From contig NZ_JAJOMX010000001.1 in NCBI RefSeq assembly GCF_024699925.1, positions 2,642,001-2,706,000 of the forward strand: a DNA stretch of 64,000 nt, given 5' to 3'. This DNA comes from Mesorhizobium sp. J428. GTDB taxonomy: Bacteria; Pseudomonadota; Alphaproteobacteria; Rhizobiales; Rhizobiaceae. Shown here piece by piece: positions 48,097 through 58,646 of this stretch (position 1 is the stretch's first letter; the number at the start of each line of letters is the position of its first letter). Below the pieces are notes generated by a model. It was given only the letters and a program-made list of their open reading frames with translations, searched no databases and had not been told where the DNA came from. Position numbers and translations under genes: made by a program.

Positions 48097-49887
48097 ATGT
48101 GGACTGCGTTTCTGGCGCGCGTGCCAGGCCTTGGAATGAGATCCGGTCTGGCCGCGGCGGCATGTGCCGTCCTCCTGGCGATGGGCGCGGCACCGGCTGC
48201 TGCCCTCGACATCATGCTGGACGCCCGTGTCGCCGAGGCGACCGCAAAGGGCGACACCGCGGCCGCGCTGGGCATCATCGACGCCGCGCTGGCGGCGGAG
48301 ACTGATCCAGCCATCGTGGAAGACCTGCTGCGCCGTCGCGCCGTCGTCCATTCCGAGGCCGGGCAAGCGAAGGAGGCGGGAGAAGCCTGGGCGCGGCTTG
48401 CCGCGAAGCTTGCCGAACGTCTGAAGGACAAGGCACCCGAACTCATCCCGGTCTGGGAGAAGGCGGGGGCCGAGTTCGAGAAGGCCGGCGAGACCGGCCC
48501 GGCGGTCGATGCCTATGCCCGGGCGCTGGCCATCGTCGAATCCGCCGGCCTCGATCCGTCCGTGGCGGCGGAGACCTATGCGAAGCTCGACAAGCTGGCC
48601 GAGAACGCGCCCGACGGTCTCGTGGCCGACCAGGCGATCGATGCGCTCGAAGCCTTCGCGGATTATCGCCAGGACTTCGCCGACAAGGCCGCCGGCGGCC
48701 TGCGCGACACCTCCGATCCCGACAAGGGCTACAAGGAGGTCAAGATCTACTATGCGACCGACCGCGCCCGTTCGGGCAGCGAACTGCCGGGCGAGTTCTA
48801 CGGCGGCCAGCGCGGCACGGCGCTGGAACTCGGCACCGCGGTCGTCTCCATTCCGCTCGACCATCGCCCGGGCCAGATCGAGGCGCCGTCGATCTGGAGC
48901 TTCGACTTCCGCGAAGACCCGCAGCGCCATATCGTCCTCGCCAGCGTCACGCCGTCAGCAAATGAAGCGGTGTTCGCGCAGATGCGCGAGCAGATGGCGA
49001 AAACACCCGCCAAGGAGGCATTCGTCTTCGTCCACGGCTTCAACGTGCCGTTCAACGAGGCCGCGATGCGCACCGCGCAGATGGCCTACGACATGAACTT
49101 CGAAGGCCTGCCGATCCTCTATTCCTGGCCGTCGCGCGGCTCGGTGCTGAGCTACATCGCCGACACGGCCGTGGTGAACCTGTCCGGCCGCCGCCTCTCG
49201 CTCTTCCTGGAGGATGTGGTGGCGAAGTCGGGCGCGACGCGCATCCACCTCATCGCCCATTCGATGGGCAACCGCGCGCTGACCGACGCGCTGGAACTCT
49301 TCGCCCTGCGCAACAAGGACAAGCCGCCGGCGTTCGACCAGGTTCTGTTCACCGCGCCCGACCTCGACGCCGGCCTGTTCGGCGAGATGGTCAAGACCAT
49401 CCGGCCGACCGCGCAGCGCATCACGCTCTACGCCTCCAATCGCGACTGGGCACTCGCCGTCTCGCGCCAGCTGCATGGCGACGCGCCGCGCGCCGGGCAG
49501 GGCGGCAACGACATCCTGCGCCTGGCGGACGTGGATTCGATCGACATGACGACGATCGGCGAGGACATGCTGGCGCACAGCTACTACGCCAACAATCCCT
49601 CGGCGCTCACCGATATCCTGTCGCTGTTCTGGCGCGACGCGCCGCCCGAGCAGCGCTGCGGCATGACCAAGTCGACCACGGACAAGGGCGCCTACTGGGC
49701 CTATTCGCCCGAGCCCTGCGACAGCGCCGCACTCCTCTCAACCTTGTCGATCCTGCGGCGAGGCAGCGTCAAGAGCGCCAACGAGGCGCGCACCTTCCTC
49801 AACTCCTATATCCTCTCGCCGACGATCGACGCCGGCGAGCGCTCCCGGCTGGAGCAGGCGCTGGGACGGCTGTTCGGAAAGTCGTAG
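48097..49887 (+). CDS. Secreted alpha/beta hydrolase (DUF900 type) with N-terminal helical repeats
   Basis: 596 residues: signal peptide (about 1-35, ending APAAALD), then TPR-like helices (about 40-190, rich in Ala/Glu). A DUF900 alpha/beta-hydrolase domain follows (about 220-520). The domain opens KIYYATDRARSG and continues AFVFVHGFNVPFNEA (oxyanion-hole region), YSWPSRGS and LIAHSMGNRAL with nucleophile Ser389. An Asp in FTAPDLDAG and a later His (LAHSYY) could complete the triad. The substrate is unknown. It is convergent with the GST gene across a set of small hairpins. Start ATG 48097. Confidence 0.85.
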   Translation: MWTAFLARVPGLGMRSGLAAAACAVLLAMGAAPAAALDIMLDARVAEATAKGDTAAALGIIDAALAAETDPAIVEDLLRRRAVVHSEAGQAKEAGEAWARLAAKLAERLKDKAPELIPVWEKAGAEFEKAGETGPAVDAYARALAIVESAGLDPSVAAETYAKLDKLAENAPDGLVADQAIDALEAFADYRQDFADKAAGGLRDTSDPDKGYKEVKIYYATDRARSGSELPGEFYGGQRGTALELGTAVVSIPLDHRPGQIEAPSIWSFDFREDPQRHIVLASVTPSANEAVFAQMREQMAKTPAKEAFVFVHGFNVPFNEAAMRTAQMAYDMNFEGLPILYSWPSRGSVLSYIADTAVVNLSGRRLSLFLEDVVAKSGATRIHLIAHSMGNRALTDALELFALRNKDKPPAFDQVLFTAPDLDAGLFGEMVKTIRPTAQRITLYASNRDWALAVSRQLHGDAPRAGQGGNDILRLADVDSIDMTTIGEDMLAHSYYANNPSALTDILSLFWRDAPPEQRCGMTKSTTDKGAYWAYSPEPCDSAALLSTLSILRRGSVKSANEARTFLNSYILSPTIDAGERSRLEQALGRLFGKS

Positions 49888-49894
49888 GAGTAAA

Positions 49895-49995
49895 TCCCGC
49901 GTTCCCCGGGGCGGGTCCCGCTGCTTCGCAGCTCCCGCCCGTTCGATCCCTTCGGGAGGTCCACCGGACCTCCCGATCCGACTTCGTCGGACCGA
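49895..49995. repeat. Cluster of short hairpins between convergent genes
   Basis: Consecutive stem-loops: CCCGCTGC-TTC-GCAG and flanking GGGCGGG...CCCGCCC; GGGAGGTCC-ACC-GGACCTCCC; TCCGAC-TTC-GTCGGA. The triple mosaic lies between the convergent hydrolase and GST genes and may act as a two-way terminator or be another intergenic repeat family. Confidence 0.55.
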
Positions 49996-49999
49996 GACC

Positions 50000-50704
50000 T
50001 CACCCCCTCGCCGGAATGTCCAACCCCCTCTGCACCGCCGGCCGCGCCACGCCGCGGTCGAGCCAGGCCTGCACATTCCTGAAATTGGAGAAGCCGACGA
50101 GGTCGCCTGCCTCGTAGAAGCCGACAAGGTTGCGCACCCAGCCGAGATGCGCCACGTCGGCGATCGTGTATTCGTCGCCCATCAGCCAGGTGCGGCCGGC
50201 AAGTCGCGCATCGAGGACGCCGAGCAAGCGGATCGATTCGTCCGCGTAGCGCTTGAGCGGGCGCTTGTCCTCGTAGTCCTTGCCGGCGAACTTGTGGAAG
50301 AAGCCGACCTGGCCGAACATCGGCCCGATCGCGGCCATCTGGAAGAATACCCATTCGATCGTCTCCCAGCGGGCGGCCGGGTCGGCAGGGATCAGCTTGC
50401 CGGTCTTGTCGGCGAGATAGAGCAGGATCGCACCGGATTCGAACAGGCCGATCGGCTTGCCGCCCGGGCCGTTGGGGTCGATGATCGCTGGGATCTTGCC
50501 GTTGGGGTTGAGCGACAGGAATTCCGGGCCCCAGGTCTCGTTCTTCATGATGTTGACTGCATGCGCCTCGTAGGGGAGGCCGATCTCCTCCAGCGCGATC
50601 GACACTTTCACGCCGTTCGGCGTGGGAAAGGAATAAAGCTGCAGCACTTCCGGGTTCTTGGCCGGCCAGCGCTTGGCGATCGGAAAGGCGGAAAGATCTG
50701 TCAT
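50000..50704 (-). CDS. Glutathione S-transferase family protein (YghU/YfcG-like)
   Basis: 234 residues. The N-terminal thioredoxin-like domain starts VLQLYSFPTPNGVKVSIALEEIGLPYEAHAV and includes the Pro-containing strand NPNGKIPAIIDPNG and FESGAILLYLADK, the glutathione-binding Glu-Ser pair. The C-terminal helical domain follows with the N-capping YTIADV box. TPNGVKVSI is typical of the disulfide-bond-reductase-like Nu class, which uses two glutathiones. I chose MTDLSAFP as start; an ATG six codons upstream is possible. It stands 52 bases downstream of the NodE-like gene. Confidence 0.88.
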   Translation of the reverse strand: MTDLSAFPIAKRWPAKNPEVLQLYSFPTPNGVKVSIALEEIGLPYEAHAVNIMKNETWGPEFLSLNPNGKIPAIIDPNGPGGKPIGLFESGAILLYLADKTGKLIPADPAARWETIEWVFFQMAAIGPMFGQVGFFHKFAGKDYEDKRPLKRYADESIRLLGVLDARLAGRTWLMGDEYTIADVAHLGWVRNLVGFYEAGDLVGFSNFRNVQAWLDRGVARPAVQRGLDIPARG

Positions 50705-50756
50705 CGTCGGGTCTCGCGTCATGAGGGGCGGATGCCGCCCCTGATATCGCAATCGC

Positions 50757-51968
50757 TCAGGCGGCGCGCAAGGCGATGACCGAATTCGTGCCGCCGAAGG
50801 CGAAGGCGTTGCTGATCGCCGCGCGAACGGGCCTCTGCCGCGCAACGTTGGGCGTCACGTCGAGATCGCAGGCGGGATCGGCCTCGCGATAGCCGATGGT
50901 CGGCGGCACCACGCCGTCGCGGATCGCCATGACGCAGGCGATCATCTCCAGCGCGCCCGAGGCACCGAGGCAGTGGGCGTGCATCGATTTCGTCGAGGAG
51001 ACGGAGAGGCGGTCGGCATGCGCGCCGAAGACGCGGCGGATCGCCGTTGTCTCGATCTCGTCGTTTGCCTTGGTGCCGGTGCCGTGCGCGTTGATGTAGT
51101 CGATCTCATCCGGTGCAAGCCCCGCATCCGCAAGGCAGGCGCGGATGGCCGCCGCCGGGCCCTCGACGGTCGGCGCGACGATGTCGGCGGCATCGGCCGA
51201 CATGCCCGAGCCGGCGAATTCTGCCAGGATGGTGGCACCCCGTGCCATCGCATGGTCGTAGCTCTCCAGCACCGCCATGCCGGCGCCCTCGCCGAGCACG
51301 AGGCCCTGGCGGTCGGCCGAGAACGGGCGGCAGGTGTCCGGCGACAGGATGCGCAGCGCCTCCCACGCCTTGAGTATGCCCCAGACCATCGGCGCATCGG
51401 TGCCGCCGGCCAGCATCACGTCGGCGCGTCCGAGCCGGATCTGGTCCGCCGCCGTCGCGAAGGCATGGTTGGAGGACGAGCACGCCGAGCTGACGCCGAA
51501 GACCGGCCCGTGCAGCCCGTACTGGATGCTGACCTGTCCCGCCGGCGCGCCCGGCATCACCCGCGGCACGGTGAAGATGCCGGCGCGGGTCTTTCCGTCG
51601 AGCAGCACACTGCGATAGTTCTCCTCGATCGCCTCCCAGCCGCAGATGCCGGTGCCGACCACGGCCCCGGTCCGGTCTGAGCTTTCGGGCTCGACGCTCA
51701 GCCCCGCCTGCGACAGTGCCTGGCCGGCGGCGAGCACCGCGAGCAGCGAGAAGCGGTCCATTGTCACCAGCCGCTTGCGGTCGATGTCGTGCGCGGGAAG
51801 CTGCTTGATCTCGCCGCCGGTGCGGATCTTGAGGTCATGCAGCGGAATCGTCTCCAGCGGCCCGATGCCGCCGCGGCCGGCCTGCATGGCGTTCCAGATG
51901 GCTTCGGTGTCCGTGCCTAGCGAGCAGAGCCCGCCCAAGCCGGTGATGACGATGCGGGGGCGGCTCAT
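50757..51968 (-). CDS. NodE-like beta-ketoacyl-ACP synthase
   Basis: 403-residue KAS II/NodE-type condensing enzyme with the complete triad: Cys163 ([11 protein letters not shown]), His295 ([11 protein letters not shown]) and His332 ([12 protein letters not shown]). From memory, long stretches follow rhizobial NodE closely, for example [35 protein letters not shown] and [11 protein letters not shown]. NodE sets the acyl chain of Nod factors together with NodF. Here it is paired with a NodF-like carrier one base upstream, but no nodABC, nodD or nod box is present. A role in another special acyl chain is therefore more likely. Confidence 0.88.
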   Translation of the reverse strand: MSRPRIVITGLGGLCSLGTDTEAIWNAMQAGRGGIGPLETIPLHDLKIRTGGEIKQLPAHDIDRKRLVTMDRFSLLAVLAAGQALSQAGLSVEPESSDRTGAVVGTGICGWEAIEENYRSVLLDGKTRAGIFTVPRVMPGAPAGQVSIQYGLHGPVFGVSSACSSSNHAFATAADQIRLGRADVMLAGGTDAPMVWGILKAWEALRILSPDTCRPFSADRQGLVLGEGAGMAVLESYDHAMARGATILAEFAGSGMSADAADIVAPTVEGPAAAIRACLADAGLAPDEIDYINAHGTGTKANDEIETTAIRRVFGAHADRLSVSSTKSMHAHCLGASGALEMIACVMAIRDGVVPPTIGYREADPACDLDVTPNVARQRPVRAAISNAFAFGGTNSVIALRAA

Positions 51969-51969
51969 A

Positions 51970-52224
51970 TCAGCCTTTTTTGTCGATCAGCGTTCGGACC
52001 GCGGCGACGATGTCGCCGATCGTCTTCAGGTTGTTCCAGGCGTCGACCGTGTTCATCTCGATCTCGATCGCGTGCCTCTCCTCGAGGTCGAAGATGATCT
52101 CCGTAAGCTCGAGCGAATGGATGCCCAGCGTGTCGAGTTCGGTTTCCGTCGTGATCTCCCCGGCGTCGGGACCGGCATGCGCCTTGATCAGCTCGATTGT
52201 TTCCGCGGCGAGCGGGTCAGACAT
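51970..52224 (-). CDS. NodF-like acyl carrier protein
   Basis: 84 residues of acyl-carrier fold. The phosphopantetheine attachment serine is Ser37 in [10 protein letters not shown]; the usual Asp before it is His36. The C-terminal part [21 protein letters not shown] is the segment shared with NodF proteins and unlike FabC/AcpP. The stop is one base from the NodE-like start (TGATATG), so the pair is translationally coupled. It starts 165 bases from the urease ureD arm, divergently. Post-translational loading by a 4'-phosphopantetheinyl transferase is required. Confidence 0.85.
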   Translation of the reverse strand: MSDPLAAETIELIKAHAGPDAGEITTETELDTLGIHSLELTEIIFDLEERHAIEIEMNTVDAWNNLKTIGDIVAAVRTLIDKKG

Positions 52225-52290
52225 GAATTTCCCCCTGTAAGGACATGCGAACGCGGACGTTCAGCCACCGTTCCCCCACTTCTGCGCCTT

Positions 52291-52318
52291 TTGAGCGGCG
52301 TTCGAGTTCCTCTATAGA
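52291..52318 (+). promoter_or_regulatory. Promoter candidate for the urease cluster
   Basis: TTGAGC (52291-52296), 16 bases, TATAGA (52313-52318). It lies in the divergent spacer between the NodF-like gene and ureD, about 70 bases before the chosen ureD start. Confidence 0.4.
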
Positions 52319-52388
52319 AAGGGAAACCGGGGGTGGCAACAACTGGCGCCTCGACAGCGACATCATGCTCCGCCTAGGGTCGCGCACG

Positions 52389-53252
52389 ATGATCCGCGTC
52401 TCGATCCCCCTGGACACCCCGACAGAGCCCGTCATGCAGCGCGTGCAGGCGACGGGGCAGCTCGCCGTCGCCGCGCATGGCGGCCGCACGCGCCTGGAGC
52501 GGCTGTTCCAGCAGGGGGCGGCCAAGATCAGGATGCCCGTGACGGCGGCCGGCCCGCTCGAGGCGATCCTGATCAACACCGCCGGCGGCATGACGGGCGG
52601 CGACCGGCTCGAATGGGAGATCGGGGTCGGCGCTGATGCCGCGGCCGTCGTGACCACGCAGGCCTGCGAGAAGGCCTACCGCTCGGCCGGCGGCGTCGCG
52701 CATATCCGGACCTCCGCACGCGTGGCGGCGGGCGGGCATCTCGCCTGGCTGCCGCAGGAGACGATCCTCTACGACCGCTCCGCGCTGCATCGCCGGCTGG
52801 ATGTCGACCTCGCGCCGAGCGCAACGGCCCTCATCGTCGAATCCGTCATCTTCGGCCGCCGCGCGATGGGCGAGGTGGTGACGACCGCGCAGTTCCGCGA
52901 TGTCTGGCGCATCCGCTCCGGCGGCCGCCTCGTCCATGCCGACGCGATCGCGTTCGACGGCGATGTTGCCGGCCAGTTGTCCCACGCTGCGGTCGCGGGG
53001 GGCGGCACCGCTTTCGCCACCGTGCTGCTGATTGCGCCCGACGCGGAAGAGCGCCTCGACCAGGCGCGGAAGATCGTCGGCGAGGCGGGCGGGGTGAGTT
53101 TCTGGTCGCTGCGCGGCGATGCGCAGGCGGCGAATGGCAAGCTTCTTGCGAGGCTCGTCGCAAGCGATGGCTACGACTTGAGGCGGCGGCTGGTTCCCTT
53201 GCTGGGCCTGCTCAACGCGCAGGCAGCTTTGCCTAAAGTCTGGTCAACATAG
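52389..53252 (+). CDS. ureD: Urease accessory protein UreD
   Basis: Urease chaperone that binds the apo-urease trimer and, with UreF and UreG, delivers nickel. About 287 residues from ATG 52389 (MIRVSIPLD). Conserved segments: [63 protein letters not shown] 52434 (MQRVQATG) would give 272 residues, nearer some rhizobial relatives, so the start is uncertain. It is the first gene of the cluster; ureA follows after 14 bases. Confidence 0.93.
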   Translation: MIRVSIPLDTPTEPVMQRVQATGQLAVAAHGGRTRLERLFQQGAAKIRMPVTAAGPLEAILINTAGGMTGGDRLEWEIGVGADAAAVVTTQACEKAYRSAGGVAHIRTSARVAAGGHLAWLPQETILYDRSALHRRLDVDLAPSATALIVESVIFGRRAMGEVVTTAQFRDVWRIRSGGRLVHADAIAFDGDVAGQLSHAAVAGGGTAFATVLLIAPDAEERLDQARKIVGEAGGVSFWSLRGDAQAANGKLLARLVASDGYDLRRRLVPLLGLLNAQAALPKVWST

Positions 53253-53266
53253 CATTCGGAGGGCGC

Positions 53267-53569
53267 ATGAATCTGACACCACGGGAAAAGGACAAGCTGC
53301 TGGTCGCCATGGCGGCGATCGTCGCGCGCAAGCGGCTGGAGCGCGGCGTGAAGCTGAACCACCCGGAGGCCATCGCCCTGATTACCGATTTCGTCGTGGA
53401 AGGCGCGCGCGACGGCCGCTCGGTCGCCGATCTGATGCAGGCGGGCGCCCATGTCCTCACCCGCGACCAGGTGATGGACGGCGTCGCCTCGATGATCCAC
53501 GACATCCAGGTCGAGGCGACGTTCCCGGACGGCACCAAGCTCGTCACCGTGCACGAGCCGATCCGGTAG
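53267..53569 (+). CDS. ureA: Urease subunit gamma
   Basis: 100 residues, the standard gamma-subunit length. It opens [20 protein letters not shown], followed by [24 protein letters not shown] and the [30 protein letters not shown] signature. It forms the (alpha-beta-gamma)3 enzyme with UreB and UreC that hydrolyses urea to ammonia and carbamate. AGGGCGC lies before the ATG. Intact. Confidence 0.97.
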   Translation: MNLTPREKDKLLVAMAAIVARKRLERGVKLNHPEAIALITDFVVEGARDGRSVADLMQAGAHVLTRDQVMDGVASMIHDIQVEATFPDGTKLVTVHEPIR

Positions 53570-53576
53570 AGCCGGC

Positions 53577-53828
53577 ATGCTCGAGCTGCGCCCGAACTGC
53601 GAGTGCTGCGACCGCGACCTGCCGCCGGAGAGCGCCGACGCGATGATCTGCACCTTCGAGTGCACGTTCTGCAGCGACTGCGCGGAGCGGACCCTTGGCG
53701 GCACCTGCCCGAACTGCGGCGGCGACCTCGTGCGTCGGCCCCTGCGGCCGGCGGCGATGCTTCAGAAATATCCGGCCTCCACGCGCCGCGTGCTGAAGGC
53801 CGAAGGCTGCCCGCAGCGGGCGGCTTGA
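53577..53828 (+). CDS. DUF1272 zinc-ribbon-type protein
   Basis: 83 residues with eight cysteines in paired CxC/CxxC arrangements: MLELRPNCECCDRDL, CTFECTFCSDCAE and GTCPNCGGDL, a double zinc-binding module. DUF1272 proteins of this length are frequent beside metabolic genes, and their role is unknown. It starts eight bases after ureA and is followed by the nickel permease, so it is transcribed with the urease genes. Why it was recruited is unknown; metal handling is a guess. Confidence 0.88.
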   Translation: MLELRPNCECCDRDLPPESADAMICTFECTFCSDCAERTLGGTCPNCGGDLVRRPLRPAAMLQKYPASTRRVLKAEGCPQRAA

Positions 53829-53858
53829 CCGGCGACTGACAGAGAAGGGGACGACACA

Positions 53859-54449
53859 ATGTTGAAGCGGATCGGATTGGCCTTCGTGGGGCTCGGCACC
53901 GGGGTAGCCCCGGCCTTCGCGCATCTCAACCCGGCCGAGCACGGCTCGTTCACGGCAGGTTTCACGCATCCGCTGTTCGGCCTCGACCATATCCTGGCGA
54001 TGGTGGCAGTCGGCCTTTGGGCCACCCTGCTCGCCCGGGGCACCGACCGCAAGGCGGTCTGGCTGGTGCCCGCGGCCTTCGTCGGGACCATGCTCGCCGG
54101 CTTCGGCGCGGCCATGGCCGGAGCGCCGCTGCCTTTCGTCGAACCGGTGATCCTCGCCTCGGTGGTGGCCATCGGCCTGCTGGCGGCGGTCGCGCTCAGC
54201 GTTCCGACCGTTGCGGCCATGGCGATGGTCGGCTTCTTCGCCTTCTTCCACGGGCACGCGCATGGCGGCGAGCTTGGTGAGGCCGGCGCCTGGCCGTTCG
54301 CGATCGGTTTTGCTGCGGCGACCGCGTTCCTGCATGCAGCCGGCGTCCTGCTCGGCATCGGGCTTGGCGGTCGCTACGGACAGGCCGCGGCGCGCGCAGC
54401 CGGCGCGCTGGCAGCGGCGGGCGGGCTCTGGCTCGCCTTCGCGGGCTGA
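53859..54449 (+). CDS. HupE/UreJ-type nickel permease
   Basis: 196 residues: a cleavable signal or first helix ([21 protein letters not shown]) and about six further membrane helices. The family metal motif is [12 protein letters not shown] (HPxxGxDH), and a second His-rich segment is [13 protein letters not shown]. HupE/UreJ proteins carry nickel into the cell for hydrogenase or urease; context within the urease cluster favours UreJ. Start by GAAGGGGA upstream. Confidence 0.92.
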   Translation: MLKRIGLAFVGLGTGVAPAFAHLNPAEHGSFTAGFTHPLFGLDHILAMVAVGLWATLLARGTDRKAVWLVPAAFVGTMLAGFGAAMAGAPLPFVEPVILASVVAIGLLAAVALSVPTVAAMAMVGFFAFFHGHAHGGELGEAGAWPFAIGFAAATAFLHAAGVLLGIGLGGRYGQAAARAAGALAAAGGLWLAFAG

Positions 54450-54460
54450 GGGGGATTGCC

Positions 54461-54781
54461 ATGATCCTCGGAGATTTCGTTCCCGGCCAGATCATCACCG
54501 CCAAGGGCGACATCGAGCTCAACGCCGGCCAGCCGACGGTCACGCTCAAGGTCGCCAACACCGGCGACCGGCCGATCCAGGTCGGCTCGCACTACCATTT
54601 CTTCGAGACGAACGAAGGGCTCTCCTTCGACCGCGACAAGGCGCGCGGCATGCGGCTCGACATCGCCGCCGGCACCGCCGTGCGCTTCGAGCCGGGCCAG
54701 GAGCGCGACGTGACGCTGGTGCCGCTCGGCGGAAAGCGCGAGGTCTACGGCTTCCAGCAGAAGGTCATGGGCAAGCTGTGA
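54461..54781 (+). CDS. ureB: Urease subunit beta
   Basis: 106 residues. It opens [23 protein letters not shown], then the conserved [30 protein letters not shown] and [10 protein letters not shown]. This is the stand-alone beta subunit usual in Alphaproteobacteria. It follows the nickel permease after 11 bases. ureC does not follow directly: an oppositely oriented gene intervenes, so ureC may be read from an additional promoter. Confidence 0.97.
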   Translation: MILGDFVPGQIITAKGDIELNAGQPTVTLKVANTGDRPIQVGSHYHFFETNEGLSFDRDKARGMRLDIAAGTAVRFEPGQERDVTLVPLGGKREVYGFQQKVMGKL

Positions 54782-54792
54782 CGACCGGGGGC

Positions 54793-55257
54793 TCAGCCCG
54801 CCGGCTTCGCGGCCGCGTAGACGACGACGCGCCGGTCGTCGCCGATCTCGACCGCGAGCACGTCGCGCATCAGCACCTGCCGCGAATCGATGGCGTGGAA
54901 GAGCAGCGCATTGCCCTCGATCTCCTGCCGCAGCGAAGCGATCTCGCTTTCCCGCTCCTTCAGCTTGGCGTCGATATCGGAGGGAGGCCCGCCCTCAGCC
55001 GCCGTGGCGTCGGGCAGGAAGACGATGTCGACGCTCCTGACGTCGGTGACCTTGCGCACCGCTTCCGCGCTTTCACCTGCCCTGTCGATCGCCTTTACGA
55101 TCCTGCCGTGGTCGGCGCTGGCCGAACTCTCCTGCTCGCGGATCTCCGAGCCGACGATGGCGTCGATCGCGCCTTCGGCGTCCAGTCCCTGCGCGAACGC
55201 GCCGCCTGCTGCGGTCGTCGCCGCGAGCAGGGCCATGCACATGGCTCGTCGCATCAT
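54793..55257 (-). CDS. Secreted hypothetical protein, inserted between ureB and ureC on the opposite strand
   Basis: 154 residues: signal peptide (MMRRAMCMALLAATTAAGGAFA), then a mixed helical domain with a predicted coiled coil (DIDAKLKERESEIASLRQEIEG). A C-terminal beta segment (VLMRDVLAVEIGDDRRVVVYAA) ends the protein. GAGG lies six bases before the first ATG. Antisense to the urease operon, it would oppose read-through from ureB to ureC. I do not recognise the family. Composition and the plausible signal peptide support a real gene. Confidence 0.75.
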   Translation of the reverse strand: MMRRAMCMALLAATTAAGGAFAQGLDAEGAIDAIVGSEIREQESSASADHGRIVKAIDRAGESAEAVRKVTDVRSVDIVFLPDATAAEGGPPSDIDAKLKERESEIASLRQEIEGNALLFHAIDSRQVLMRDVLAVEIGDDRRVVVYAAAKPAG

Positions 55258-55371
55258 CTCTCACCTCGTCTCGTTCGTGTCCGGATCATGGAAAACCGTC
55301 CGCATCGCGGATGGTTCCCCTCGCGATCCGGCATGTCCCCGTTTCCGCACGCTCACACCGGAGCCTGACCC

Positions 55372-57084
<1,713 letters not shown>

Positions 57085-57183
57085 AACTCATCAACTGCGG
57101 ATTGGTTCTGACCCACGGCTCTCAAGTCAGCACTTACTTATTTTTTGCTTCCAGAAACGTTTCACTGGCCGCATGATGCGCCC

Positions 57184-57645
57184 ATGAACAAGGTCTTCCG
57201 CCTTCAGAAGTTGACGCCCTATGAGTCGGACTATGCTCTCTGGTGCGCCGAGCAGGGCGCGCTGCTGCGCGAGGGCCGTGTCGACGCGCTCGATCGCGAA
57301 AACCTTGCCGAGGAGATCGAGAGCTTGGGACGGAGCGACAGGCGGGAGATCGAGAACAGGCTGAAGGTGCTGTTGGTCCACTTGCTGAAATGGAGTTATC
57401 AGCCGGAAGGCCGAAGTGGAAGCTGGCGTTCGACGATCCGGGGGCAACGGCAGGGGATCGCGAAGATAATCAAGGAAAGTCCGAGTCTTCGCGGCCATCC
57501 ATCGAAGGCACTTGCCGAGGAATACGCCTACGCGGTTCCGGAGGCTGCCGACGAAACCGGCCTTCCCGAAACGGTGTTCCCCACGACCTGCCCCTTCACG
57601 ATCGAACAGGTTCTCGACTTGAACTGGCTCCCCGACGCAGGATAG
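57184..57645 (+). CDS. DUF29 domain protein
   Basis: 153 residues. The DUF29 pattern is YESDYALWCAEQGALLREGRVDALDRENLAEEIESLGRSDRREIE, then HLLKWSYQPEGRSGSW and a C-terminal segment ending CPFTIEQVLDLNWLPDAG. Helix-rich and soluble. Function unknown; DUF29 proteins are common in cyanobacteria and Alphaproteobacteria. The start is MNKVFRLQKL. It lies 99 bases after ureC; that gap is AT-rich with a T-run (TATTTTTTGC) but no clear hairpin, and holds no other gene. Confidence 0.9.
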   Translation: MNKVFRLQKLTPYESDYALWCAEQGALLREGRVDALDRENLAEEIESLGRSDRREIENRLKVLLVHLLKWSYQPEGRSGSWRSTIRGQRQGIAKIIKESPSLRGHPSKALAEEYAYAVPEAADETGLPETVFPTTCPFTIEQVLDLNWLPDAG

Positions 57646-57680
57646 ATGCCCCGGCAGTCAAGTGCCTGGAGGAGACCTGC

Positions 57681-57977
57681 ATGATCTACGTCGTCGCCAC
57701 CATCGAGCTGAAGTCCGGCTCGGTCGATGCCATCCGCGCCGCGGCTGTGGCCTGCCGGGCCGAGACGCTGAAGGAGGATGGCTGCATCGCCTATGAGATG
57801 TTCTCCAGCCTGGAGAATCCCGACAAGCTGGTCGTGGTCGAGAAGTGGGCGACGCGCGAGGCGCTGACGGCGCATTCGAAGCAGCCGCACCTGAAAGCCT
57901 GGCGCGAGGCGAGCGCGCCGTTCACCACGTCGCGTAAGATCGAGATCGTGCACCCCGAGAAGGTCGAGGAGTTCTGA
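57681..57977 (+). CDS. Antibiotic biosynthesis monooxygenase (ABM/YgiN) domain protein
   Basis: 98 residues of dimeric ferredoxin-like fold: MIYVVATIELKSGSVDAIR, EDGCIAYEMFSSLENPDKLVVVEKW and HLKAWREASAPFTTSRKIEIV. The KEDGCIAYE segment is the common signature. Members may oxidise quinols or simply bind aromatic compounds; the biological role here is unknown. GGAGGA precedes the ATG at good spacing. It lies in the urease cluster but has no known link to urease. Confidence 0.88.
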   Translation: MIYVVATIELKSGSVDAIRAAAVACRAETLKEDGCIAYEMFSSLENPDKLVVVEKWATREALTAHSKQPHLKAWREASAPFTTSRKIEIVHPEKVEEF

Positions 57978-58035
57978 GCTTCGCCGGAGGCCGCGACGGG
58001 TTGATGCGACCCGCCTGCGGCGCTATCGATCCGTC

Positions 58036-58626
58036 ATGGAACCGCACGCCGCAGCCGCCGACGTCTTCCCCCATGTCCGCGTCGTGCTCGGCATGGTCGT
58101 GGGGCTCGGCGTAACGCGCATCCTGTCGGGCTTCGCGCGCATCGTGCAGCACCCGACGCAATACCCGCTCTATCCGGTGCATCTTGCCTGGTCGGCGATG
58201 CTGCTGCTGGTGCTGGTGCATTTCTGGTGGTGGCAGTTCGGCCTGCACGCCATCCAGCACTGGACCTTTCCGATCTACCTGTTCGTGATCGCCTACGCGA
58301 TCCTGCTGTTCCTGCTCTGCGCGCTGCTCTTTCCCGATTCGATGCGGGACTACGAGAGCTACGAGGACTATTTCTACGCGCGGCGCGGCTGGTTCTTCGG
58401 CATCCTCGCTGCAACCTACGTGCTCGACGTGATCGATACGATGATCAAGGGCGAGGAGCATTTCGCCAAGTTCGGAACCGAATATCTGGTGCGCACGCCG
58501 ATCTTCTTCGCGCTGAGTCTCGTCGCGGCGATGACCAGCAGCCGCCGTTTCCACCTCGCCTTTGTTGCCTTGGCGCTGATCTACCAGATAGTCTGGATCC
58601 TGCGCCTGTTCGACGACATCGGCTGA
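58036..58626 (+). CDS. Hypothetical integral membrane protein
   Basis: 196 residues with about five hydrophobic segments: VVLGMVVGLGVTRILSGF, HLAWSAMLLLVLVHFWWW, FPIYLFVIAYAILLFLLCALL, GILAATYVLDVI and FFALSLVAAMTS. A charged loop (SMRDYESYEDYFYARRGWF) lies between the third and fourth. I do not recognise the family. ATG 58036. It is placed between the monooxygenase-fold gene and a GST gene inside the urease cluster. Confidence 0.72.
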   Translation: MEPHAAAADVFPHVRVVLGMVVGLGVTRILSGFARIVQHPTQYPLYPVHLAWSAMLLLVLVHFWWWQFGLHAIQHWTFPIYLFVIAYAILLFLLCALLFPDSMRDYESYEDYFYARRGWFFGILAATYVLDVIDTMIKGEEHFAKFGTEYLVRTPIFFALSLVAAMTSSRRFHLAFVALALIYQIVWILRLFDDIG

Positions 58627-58646
58627 GGCGCTTTCAGGCGGGAGGG

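Noticed and set aside
47753-48193. 146-codon minus-strand frame upstream of the ABC operon
   Set aside because: Low-complexity, Arg/Ser/Pro-rich, spans two operator-like palindromes and the start of the divergent hydrolase gene.
52225-52388. nod box upstream of the NodF-like gene
   Set aside because: No ATC-N9-GAT-type conserved repeats of a nod box are visible; only a short GAACG-CGGA-CGTTC inverted pair and a sigma70-like promoter facing ureD.
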